The notes under the pieces were generated by a model. It saw nothing but the letters and a program-made list of their open reading frames with translations, searched no databases and was not told where the DNA came from. Below, in pieces: positions 23,600-31,900 of a DNA stretch of 64,000 bases (positions are counted from its first letter, which is position 1; each line of letters begins with the position of its first letter). The stretch is from assembly GCF_031085175.1 (NCBI RefSeq), contig NZ_JAVHUY010000047.1, forward strand, positions 16,782-80,781, in the 5' to 3' direction. A program made the translations under genes and the position numbers. Origin of the DNA: Phytohabitans maris. Lineage in GTDB: Bacteria; Actinomycetota; Actinomycetes; Mycobacteriales; Micromonosporaceae.

Positions 23600-25333
23600 T
23601 CACGCCGCGGGCGCGGACCGGTGCAGGTACATCCGGAAATGTGCGCCGCCGAGCTTGGACTGCTCCTCCAACAGTTCCACCGCCCCACCGAGCATGCCGA
23701 CCAGACCCCGCGTGTGATAGAGCCCGTGGCCGTGACCCTCGCCGCGGGTGCTGAACCCGGAGTCCCACACGCGCTGCCGGTGGTCCTGGGGAATGCCCGG
23801 CCCGGAGTCCTCGACGTCCAGCATGACGATGTGCCGGCGCCGGCCGTTCCAGTCCCGCTCGACGCTGGTGGCCGACAGCCGAAGCTCGCCCCCGCCGTCC
23901 GCGTCGAGCATCGCCTGCACGGCGTTTCGCACCAGGTTTCCCACCGCCTCGCGCAGCAGGTACTCGCTGGCCTCCACGAACAGGGCTGGGTCGATGTCGT
24001 GCCAGATCACGACCCGGTCGTAGTAGTCCCGCTCCACGGTACGGGTGACGATGCGAACGACCTCCCCGAGCCGCAGCCGGGCCTGCTCGCTGACGTTGAC
24101 GCTCAGGCGCATGACCTCGCCCATGATCTGGCCTAGACGGTCGACCGAGGACCTGATCTGGTCGAGGTCACGGCGTGCCCGGGCCGGCAGCGCGGCGCCC
24201 TGCCCATCCAGATCCTCCGCCAGGGAATCCGCGGCGAGCTTGGCCAGCCCGGCCTCGTTACCGACGGTGTGCAGCACGGACTCGATGATGACGTGCCGGA
24301 TCCGCTCGGTCTCCTCGTACCGCTGGCGCTTCTGCTCACGCGCGAGCCCGGCCATCACGATGGCGACCGCGGCATAGCTGCTGAAGGGTTGGATCAGCTC
24401 TCTGTCGTCGTCGCTGAGCGGCTCGGCCCCCCGGAAGAACATGATGAGCACGCCGCGCGGCTCGGTGCCGATGTGCAGCGGCGCGGTGACCACGGAGTGA
24501 TAGCCGCCGTCGCCGTCATCGACGATCGGGCGGCCGTCCGTCAGCACTTCCACCGTGTTGGACGAGATCGTCTTCTGGATCAGGTCGGTCTCCGCTACGC
24601 GTGGCGGCTGGGGCAGCTCGTCGGAGCCCGTCGCCAGCCAGGGCTCCTCCACCTCCTCCAGCATCCATACCCGGCACAGCGCGTCGCTGAGCAGCAGCAT
24701 GTCCCGCAAGCCGTCGCCGACCGCCTGCACGACCCGGTCCAGCCCTCGTTCGTCGGGGCGGCTGAGCGATGCGATCGCCTCGTTGAGCACTTGCAAGGCG
24801 CGGACGATCTTGAGCTGATGCCGCGCGTCGCCGCCGTGCAGGAGGGCCAGCTGCCGGGAGCGGTCGAGCTGGTGACTGAGCTGCTCCAGGTAGGAGATGT
24901 CGATGCCTACCTCGGCGTGGAGGTATCGCCCTCGGGTCTCGTCCCATACCCGGAACGAGTTGCCGAGAACGGTCAGCGTCCGGCCGTCCTTCGCCACGTC
25001 GTCGGCGGCATAGTTCCAGCCGTACGCCTCACCCGACTCGACGATTCGCCGGTGCGAGTCGATCGCCTGCTGCCGCTCGTTCGGGTTGACGAAGAGGGAG
25101 AGGTAGTTTCGTCCCAGTGCCTCGGAGCGTTTGAACCCGTAGATGCGCTCTGCGCCCTGGTTCCAGAGTCGGATCGCGTAGTCGGCGTCGGAGTTGTCCG
25201 CTACCCACACCGCGAGCTTCGCCTGCCGTAGCACGTCTATCAGCAGATTGGCATCGGCGTCGTCCACATCCGCCTGTGGCCTGCTGCGCGCCAAACCGCT
25301 ACCAGCCGCCCCGCTGTCGGCCTTTCCGCTCAT
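23600..25333 (-). CDS. Sensor histidine kinase with PAS and GAF domains
   Basis: 577 residues from ATG 25333, after a run of SD-like AAGGAGGGAGGAGG; no membrane segment, so cytosolic sensing. PAS at ~30-155 (LAVWVADNSDADYAIRLWNQGAERIYGF ... GWNYAADDVAKDGR), GAF at ~190-325, and a dimerisation helix pair with ESVLHTVGNEAGLAK near 345. This phosphoacceptor region is H-x-x-x-N, not the usual HE-x-x-x-P. The HATPase_c domain has N box NLVRNAVQAML, G1 DVEDSGPGIP and G2 GHGHGLYHTRGLV. It is the last gene of an operon behind a response regulator and a methyltransferase, and is the regulator's likely partner. Confidence 0.88.
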   Translation of the reverse strand: MSGKADSGAAGSGLARSRPQADVDDADANLLIDVLRQAKLAVWVADNSDADYAIRLWNQGAERIYGFKRSEALGRNYLSLFVNPNERQQAIDSHRRIVESGEAYGWNYAADDVAKDGRTLTVLGNSFRVWDETRGRYLHAEVGIDISYLEQLSHQLDRSRQLALLHGGDARHQLKIVRALQVLNEAIASLSRPDERGLDRVVQAVGDGLRDMLLLSDALCRVWMLEEVEEPWLATGSDELPQPPRVAETDLIQKTISSNTVEVLTDGRPIVDDGDGGYHSVVTAPLHIGTEPRGVLIMFFRGAEPLSDDDRELIQPFSSYAAVAIVMAGLAREQKRQRYEETERIRHVIIESVLHTVGNEAGLAKLAADSLAEDLDGQGAALPARARRDLDQIRSSVDRLGQIMGEVMRLSVNVSEQARLRLGEVVRIVTRTVERDYYDRVVIWHDIDPALFVEASEYLLREAVGNLVRNAVQAMLDADGGGELRLSATSVERDWNGRRRHIVMLDVEDSGPGIPQDHRQRVWDSGFSTRGEGHGHGLYHTRGLVGMLGGAVELLEEQSKLGGAHFRMYLHRSAPAA

Positions 25334-25372
25334 TTCCTCCTCCCTCCTTTCGCGCACCTTGTCGGGTAGACA

Positions 25373-26134
25373 TCAGGCTTCCTTCCGCACGAGCAGCTCG
25401 ATGGTGTGCGCCCGATCGGGAAAGCGCTCCGCCCCCCACCGCCCCGGGCGCCAGAGCCACGGCCACTCGACAACCCCCGAGAAGAGATTCATCCCGGTCA
25501 TCCACTCGACCTTCAGGTGGGCCGCCGCGCACAACTGGCGCACGCCCTCGACCGTGTGCAGTCGGACGGGAACGTTTTCCGGCCTGTCGTCGCCTCGGGT
25601 CCGATAGAAATCGCGACGGTCCCGACTCCGCGCGCGACTCAACGCACGCTCGCTGAGCACCGAAAGGTACGCGTACCCCTCTGGCGCCAAGAGCCGCGAG
25701 ACCTCGCGGAATACGCCGGCCGTGTCGCAGGCGTACGATATCGAGGAGAAGAGCGAAAGGACAACGTTAAAAGACTTGTCGTCCAGAAAGTGGAGATCGT
25801 CCATGGACGCCTCGTAAAGCTCGTCCGCTCCGTCGACGTCGAGGGTGGCGAGCATTTGCGGCGAGACGTCGACGCCCACGTAGCGAGCGTACGGGTTGAG
25901 ATTCTGGACCATTTTCAGGCCGAGGCCCGTGCCGCATCCGAGGTCCAGGACGCTGGGCGCGGGCACGACGCCGAGGAAGGCCGACAACCTCTCCTCTACC
26001 CAGCTGTTTTCTCGCCTGCTCCATCTGCCGGCGTAGAACTGGTCGTAGCGGTCGGAGATGCCGTCCCAATAGCGCTGCTGCTTGTCTCTCCAGCTGGCAG
26101 CCGTATCGGTGTCGCAGCCGACGACAGGGGTCAT
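25373..26134 (-). CDS. Class I SAM-dependent methyltransferase
   Basis: 253 residues from ATG 26134, which shares one base with the upstream stop (TGATG). Motif I is VLDLGCGTGLGLKM near 62-75, the acidic residue ending strand 2 is VGVDVSPQML, motif II/III ASMDDLHFLDDKSFNVVLSLFSSISY, and LAPEGYAYLSVLSE is strand 5. The N-terminal WRDKQQRYWDGISDRYDQFY is typical of small-molecule methyltransferases of the UbiE/type-11 group. Its place between response regulator and kinase is odd. It may make or modify the signal, or be a passenger. Acceptor unknown. Confidence 0.88.
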   Translation of the reverse strand: MTPVVGCDTDTAASWRDKQQRYWDGISDRYDQFYAGRWSRRENSWVEERLSAFLGVVPAPSVLDLGCGTGLGLKMVQNLNPYARYVGVDVSPQMLATLDVDGADELYEASMDDLHFLDDKSFNVVLSLFSSISYACDTAGVFREVSRLLAPEGYAYLSVLSERALSRARSRDRRDFYRTRGDDRPENVPVRLHTVEGVRQLCAAAHLKVEWMTGMNLFSGVVEWPWLWRPGRWGAERFPDRAHTIELLVRKEA

Positions 26135-27402
26135 CAGGCGGCCCCCGCGGACTCGGAGCCGATCGGCCATCGGGCCACGAACTCAGAAATCAGACGATCG
26201 AGATCCGTTATAGTCGCAGCAGAAAGGTTCTGTCGCATTTCCTCACTGTCCCGTTCGAAAGCTACCAGTCGTGCCATGCACCGGTCCAGCTCAGTGTATG
26301 ATGTGCGCTCGGAACGAATGCCACGGCGCGCCGCTATCGTGCGCTGCATGAGGTCGCGTTGTATTTGCACGGCATGCGACTCGAATTTGGACTTCGCTCG
26401 GCGGCGAGAGGCTTCCTCGGATTCGTTGAACATGAACCCGACGACATCCCGGACTCCGGCGGCGCTGTATCCGTCGGCCCCTTTGATGAGCGCATCCATA
26501 ATGCCGTAGGTGCGCCGAAGCTGCTCGAGTGAGCCTGACGGCGGGCTCGCGGTGATCAGGAGCCGGGGAAGGTCCGGACGCCGATCGCGGATATAGGAAA
26601 GGACCTCGAGCCCGGCGGAGTCCATCCGCCGCTCCGTGAGGTGCAGATCTATCAGGGCGCCGTCGAACTCCGCCAACTGCTCGGTGAGCACCTGCATGGC
26701 CTCCTCGAGGCTGACCGCGATTGTCGTGTGGTAGTCGTACAAGATCGACGCCAGCATCTTCGCCACGTTGATCTCGTCTTCGACGATCAACAGCCGACGC
26801 TGGCGCCGCAGCGTAGAAATGGCCGGAGGAAGTGCTGCGTCCGCTATCTCCGGAAGGACGTCGCTGATCGTCTCCAGGCTCGTGCCCAGCTCTCGCCGAT
26901 CGGCTGCCGACAGCCGCCGCAGGTGCTCGGAAAACCGGCCGATCGCCCGGGACAGGCCGTCCCACTCCGCCACGGGCAGCTCGCCGAAAATCACCCGGGG
27001 GTCTCCCCGCCACATGCGGAGCAGGCGCTGTATCTCGCGCAGGTCGAGACGGTCTCCGCGGACCACGTCGACGAATTCGAGCGCGTCGACCTGGTGCCGA
27101 GCCAGATCCAGCCGGTAAAAACTGTTTCCCCGCCTCGGCGGAATAGGCATCCCCAATTTTCCCCGAAGCCTGCTCACCGGTGTCTCGAGGCTCTTCGCGT
27201 CGCGGTTGATGGAATTGTTTCCCGGCCAGACGGCCGCAATGAGCTCGTCGGTACGGCGAGGCTTTCCGGCTCGAAGCGCCATTACTACGAGGAGTCGCTG
27301 CATCACGTGGTCGACCGGCAACGTCATCGCCTCGCCCGCCGCAGAAAAGACCTGCAGCTCGCCTAGAAGCTTGACCCGGTGTGGGCTGGCCGCATGATCC
27401 AT
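26134..27402 (-). CDS. Response regulator with N-terminal SARP-like DNA-binding domain and C-terminal receiver
   Basis: 422 residues from ATG 27402 (SD GGAGG, 5-base spacing). Residues ~8-95 are an OmpR/SARP-like winged helix (VKLLGELQVFSAAGEAMTLP ... DELIAAVWPGNNSINRDAKSLETPVSRLRGKLG). Residues ~100-190 resemble a short BTAD-like helical region. Residues ~205-325 are a complete receiver: acidic pair in LLIVEDEIN, phosphoacceptor Asp in GALIDLHLTE, Thr in LLITAS and Lys in ALIKGAD. A helical C-terminal ~95 residues follows. The order DNA-binding then receiver is the reverse of ordinary response regulators. An 11-bp-pitch direct repeat lies upstream of the gene. Confidence 0.85.
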   Translation of the reverse strand: MDHAASPHRVKLLGELQVFSAAGEAMTLPVDHVMQRLLVVMALRAGKPRRTDELIAAVWPGNNSINRDAKSLETPVSRLRGKLGMPIPPRRGNSFYRLDLARHQVDALEFVDVVRGDRLDLREIQRLLRMWRGDPRVIFGELPVAEWDGLSRAIGRFSEHLRRLSAADRRELGTSLETISDVLPEIADAALPPAISTLRRQRRLLIVEDEINVAKMLASILYDYHTTIAVSLEEAMQVLTEQLAEFDGALIDLHLTERRMDSAGLEVLSYIRDRRPDLPRLLITASPPSGSLEQLRRTYGIMDALIKGADGYSAAGVRDVVGFMFNESEEASRRRAKSKFESHAVQIQRDLMQRTIAARRGIRSERTSYTELDRCMARLVAFERDSEEMRQNLSAATITDLDRLISEFVARWPIGSESAGAA

Positions 27403-27481
27403 GGCGTCCTCCGCGTTCGTGCCCGACCCGGCAGCGATGGGCGGCACTAACGTTACAGTTCTACTGTGCTCAACGGGCGAG

Positions 27482-27502
27482 GCACTTGCACCGCACTTGC
27501 AC
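27482..27502 (-). promoter_or_regulatory. Two GTGCAAGTGC direct repeats at 11-bp pitch (SARP-type site)
   Basis: The identical 10-mers occupy 27482-27491 and 27493-27502. SARP regulators are known to bind heptamer direct repeats at 11-bp spacing next to the -10 box, and this gene encodes a SARP-like DNA-binding domain, so autoregulation is likely. The site lies 80-100 bp upstream of the start codon. Confidence 0.6.
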
Positions 27503-27599
27503 TAGGCGATCAAAGTGCGGCCCTCCAGCACGCCACGGCGGACTGCCGGCGAGGGCGCCGTGGCTCCGCGTCCGTACCGCTTGCAGGACGCTGGATCGG

Positions 27600-28682
27600 C
27601 TACCGCGCGGCAAGCTCCGCGGCCCGAAGCCCGGTGGTCACCACAAACTTGAAGCCATGTCCCGAACACGCGCTGAGCAGGACCGTGCCGGGCAGTCCGG
27701 GGCAGTGCGTCACCACGAAGTCACCGTCAGCGGTGCTCGTGTAGTGGCAGATACGGCTGGACACGGGCTCGACGCGCACGGCGCCGAGGCGGCGCTGAAA
27801 TGCCAGCGCCTGGACGTGAGCAGCATCGTGATCTGCCGCGTGGCCGGTGATTTCCGCAGGATTCACCGCTGGTCCGGGCGCGTGGCTGCCGACGACATGC
27901 AGTCCACTCGCGGTATTGACGATCCCGTAGCCGTCGTCGTTTACCAGGTCTGTCCAGATCAACTGCCGGCCGTCGCCGATCGGCTTATCGGTGGCGAAGA
28001 TGACCTGTTGTTGTCGGGTGACGCTAAGTGGAATGGGTGGCTCGGGAACGAGGTCGTGCACCCAAGGGCCTGCCGCGACTATGACCCGGTCCGCCAGAAA
28101 GGTCCGATCCCCGGTCTCGACCCGCAGTCCGGCCGCGCTTTCGACAATCGAGCGTGCCTGGACACCTTCGAATATCCGTACGCCACTCGCCCGGGCGGCC
28201 AGCGACAGTGCGGCGAGTGCGGCCTTGGGTTCGATTACCGCGGCTCCGATTTCCAGCACAGCCCGCTCGTCCGGCGCCAGATTTATGCCGAGCCGGTCCA
28301 GGTGTGAGTCACCCTGCCGAAGGACCTCATAGTCACGACCCGTGGCCTCCAGAGAGGCGACGATCGACGCCATCCGCTTCGATCCCGACCGGCCGATGTT
28401 GAGCCCGTCGCAGCGACGGAGGAGGGAAACGCCCGTCCCCTCCTCCAGCATTCGCCATAGCTCTTCGGCCTCGACGAGCAGGCGGGAGAACTTCTCGTCC
28501 TCGTACGCATACCGCAGGATCTTGACCAGCCCATTGGAACTGGCGGCCGGATGCCCGATCCTGCGCGCCTCTAAGCAGACAACCGAGAATCCCATTAAGG
28601 AAGCGGCCCACGCCGCGGATAACCCGGCCGCCCCAGCCCCGACCACGATCAGGTCGCCCATCGATCTTTGCGATCCGCCCAT
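27600..28682 (-). CDS. FAD-dependent oxidoreductase, monomeric sarcosine / N-methyltryptophan oxidase-like
   Basis: 360 residues from ATG 28682 (SD GGGAGG, 7-base spacing); the next Met begins MGDLIVVGAGAAG, so either works. The FAD Rossmann motif GAGAAGLSAAWAASLMG is at ~12-28. The block RICHYTSTADGDFVV and the final SACSGHGFKFVVTTG are those of the MSOX/MTOX group. The Cys of RICHYT aligns with the residue that binds FAD covalently in that group. Predicted reaction: oxidation of an N-methyl or secondary amino acid with H2O2 release. It follows its own promoter and is transcribed like the two-component operon, 197 bases upstream of that operon's start. Confidence 0.85.
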   Translation of the reverse strand: MGGSQRSMGDLIVVGAGAAGLSAAWAASLMGFSVVCLEARRIGHPAASSNGLVKILRYAYEDEKFSRLLVEAEELWRMLEEGTGVSLLRRCDGLNIGRSGSKRMASIVASLEATGRDYEVLRQGDSHLDRLGINLAPDERAVLEIGAAVIEPKAALAALSLAARASGVRIFEGVQARSIVESAAGLRVETGDRTFLADRVIVAAGPWVHDLVPEPPIPLSVTRQQQVIFATDKPIGDGRQLIWTDLVNDDGYGIVNTASGLHVVGSHAPGPAVNPAEITGHAADHDAAHVQALAFQRRLGAVRVEPVSSRICHYTSTADGDFVVTHCPGLPGTVLLSACSGHGFKFVVTTGLRAAELAAR

Positions 28683-28701
28683 CGTGGGTCCTCCCACGAC
28701 G

Positions 28702-28732
28702 AGTATACGGGCGTCCGTGCGCCGCATATCAA
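28702..28732 (-). promoter_or_regulatory. Promoter of the flavoenzyme gene
   Basis: On the minus strand TTGATA (28732-28727) and TATACT (28707-28702) are near-consensus -35 and -10 boxes, 19 bp apart. The start would fall near 28695, leaving a short leader that contains the SD. Confidence 0.55.
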
Positions 28733-28921
28733 GAGCGCAAACGGCTCACGGCCCGCAGATTCGATGACCGAAATGTGGCTGATGTCAGGGGCGCACAAGC
28801 CATTCTGTCATCGACACATCCCCTCAGGATGAAGGCCGAACACAAAGATCACCAATCGACAGTCGAGATACCGACTTTTCTCGCCCGCGTCATTGTGCCG
28901 AGCGGCACGGACCACGCCCTG

Positions 28922-31900
28922 TCACGCCGCGGCGGTGCGGACGAGGGTGCGGATCTGGCGTAGCAGCACCGAGAGCGCCGCCAGGTCGGCCGCCGAATCG
29001 GCGAACTCCCCGATCGCGTTGCGGGTACGGGCGATCGACGAGGTATTCGCCTCCTCCCAGGCCCGTACCCGTTGCGGCGCCGCCAGGTCGGTGGGCGTGG
29101 AGTTGAGCACCTCGGCGGTGAGCGCGGCCAGCGCGGCGTACAGGTCGTAGCGGAGCGCCATCCGGGCCAGCGTCTGCCACCGGTCTTCGCGCGGCAGCAG
29201 CGAGATCTTCGACAGCAGCTCGTCCACCCGAAACTGTTCGGACAGGACGAAGTAGACCTCCGCCACCTGATCCAGCTGGTGGCCGGTCTTGTTGGCGACC
29301 TCCACGACGTCGAGCAGCCCGAAGCCGTACACCAGGCGGGTGGCCCGCCCGGCGAGCTCCTCGGGCAGGCCGTGCGAGGCGAGTCCGGCCGCGTGGGCGC
29401 GCACGGTTTCCCGTTCGCTGCCGCGGAAGAGCGTCTCCAGCTTGGGCATGAGGTGGGCGATGCCGGGGCGGAGCCGCTCGATCTCGCCGGGTACGTCCAA
29501 TGGGGACCGTCGAGATGAGACCAACCAGCGGACCGCCCGATCGAGCAGGCGCCGGGTCTCCAGGTAGATCATCGTCTGCGCGGACGTCGGCACCTTGTTG
29601 TCGAGCGCCTCCACGGCGGCCCAGACGTCGCGCAGGCCGAAGACGTCGCGCACCACCACGTACGCCCGGATGATGTCGGCGGCCGACGCGCCGGACTCCT
29701 CGATGGCGCGAAACACAAAGGACGTACCGCCGCGGTTGACGACCTCGTTGGCGAGCTGGGTGACCACGATCTCGCGGCGCAGCCGGTGCTCGCCCATCCG
29801 CTCGGAGCAGCGTTCGCGCAGCGGTGTCGGGAAATACTCGGCGAGCACCTCGGCCGCCCACTGCTCGTCGGCGAGCGGGTCGGCCAGCAGCTCCTTCTCC
29901 AGCACGATCTTCACGTACGCCAGCAGCACCGCGAACTCGGGCGTGGTCAGCCCGGCCGCCCGCGCGTCCAGCTCCTCGTCGCTGGGGAGGGCCTCGATCT
30001 CGCGCTTGAGCGCGCCGGAGCGCTCCAGGTCGGTCAGCATCCGCCGGTGCACGGGCAGCAGCGAGTCGGCCTGCGCCCGCGCGTTGCCGAGCGCGCACGC
30101 CTGGTCGTAGTTGTCGCGGAGCACGAGCTTGCCGACCTCGCCGGTCATCTCGGCGAGCAGCGCGTCCCGTTCCGGGATGGTCATCTCGCCGTCGGCGACC
30201 GCGCCGCCGAGCAGGATCTTGATGTTGACCTCGTGGTCGGAGCAGTCGACGCCGGCCGAGTTGTCGATGGAGTCGGTGTAGATGCGGCCGCCCCTGTGCG
30301 CGAACTCCACCCGCCCCCGCTGGGTCAGGCCGAGGTTTCCGCCCTCGCCGACCACCCTGGCGCGGAGCTGCCCGCCGTTGACCCGGATCGCGTCGTTCGC
30401 CTTGTCGCCGACGTCCACGTTGGACTCACTGGCCGCCTTGACATAGGTGCCGATCCCGCCGTTCCACAGTAGATCGACGGGCGCCAGCAGGATCGCGCGC
30501 ATCAGCTCCAGGGGCGAAAGGGCTTGCACATCCTCGTCGAGGCCGAGCGCCGCGCGCATCTGCGGCGTGATCGGGATGGATTTGAGGGTACGCGGGAAGA
30601 CGCCCCCGCCAGCGGAGATGAGCTTTTCGTCGTAGTCGGCCCACGACGAGCGGGGCAGCTCGAAGAGTCGCTGCCGCTCCACATAGGAGGTTTCCGGGTC
30701 GGGTGTCGGGTCGACGAAGATGTGCCGGTGGTCGAAGGCGGCCACCAGCTTGATGTGGCGGGACAGCAGCATCCCGTTGCCGAAGACGTCGCCGGACATG
30801 TCGCCGACCCCGACGGTGGTGAAGTCTTCGGTCTGCGTGTCGACCCCGAGGTCACGGAAGTGGCGTTTCACCGACTCCCAGGCGCCCCGGGCGGTGATGC
30901 CCATCTTCTTGTGGTCGTAGCCGGCCGAGCCGCCGGAGGCGAACGCGTCACCGAGCCAGAAGCCGCGCCGCACCGAGATCTCGTTGGCGATGTCGGAGAA
31001 CGTCGCGGTGCCCTTGTCGGCGGCCACCACCAGGTAGGTGTCGTCCGGGTCGTGGCGCACCACGTCGCGGGGCGGGGTCACCTTGCCGCCGACGATATTG
31101 TCGGTGACGTCGAGCAGCGCGCCGATGAAGCGTTTGTAGCACTCCACCGCCTCGTCCCGATCGCCTGGCTTCTTCTTCAGCACGAAGCCGCCCTTGGCCC
31201 CCACCGGCACGATCACCGCGTTCTTCACGGTCTGCGCCTTGACCAGGCCGAGCACCTCGGTGCGGAAGTCTTCGCGCCGGTCGGACCAGCGCAGCCCGCC
31301 GCGCGCGACCGGGCCGAAGCGCAGGTGTACGCCCTCGAAGCGGGGCGAGTACACGAAGATCTCGAACTTGGGTCGGGGCGCCGGCAGGTCCGGGATCGCC
31401 TGCGGGTCGAGCTTGAAGGCGACGTACGACTTGGGCCGCCCGTCGCCGCCGCGCTGGAAGAACGAGGTGCGGAGGGTGGCCTGGATGAGCGTCAGGTACG
31501 AGCGCAGGATCCGGTCCTGGTCGAGGCTCTCCACGGCGTCGAGCTGCCTGTGGATCTCCTCGATCAGCTCGGCGCCGCGCTCCTCCCGCTGCTGCGCGGT
31601 CAGCGCCGGGCGGGGCGCGAAGCGGGTCTCGAACAGGCGCACCAGCAGCCCCGCGATCACCGGGTTTTCGGTGAACGTGGTCTCCATGTACCGCTGCGAG
31701 AAGAACGTGCCCGCCTGGCGCAGGTACTTCGCGTAAGCCCGGAGCACCACCACCTGCCGCCAGGTGAGCCCGGCCCGCAGCACCAGCTCGTTGAGGCCGT
31801 CGACCTCCGCCTCACCCCGCCAGGCGGCGGCGAACGCGTTCTCCACGTGCGCCCGCACCTCGGCCAGGTCGCGGTGCGCCTCGGGCAGCTGGAGGCCGAA

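Noticed and set aside
26641..27366. Plus-strand 241-codon frame opposite the response regulator
   Set aside because: No SD, low-complexity composition, fully antisense to a gene with complete receiver motifs.
28728..28921. Possible small gene in the AT-richer spacer between flavoenzyme and gdh
   Set aside because: Frames are short (a 62-codon frame at most), without SD or biased third positions. The region is better explained as promoter DNA.
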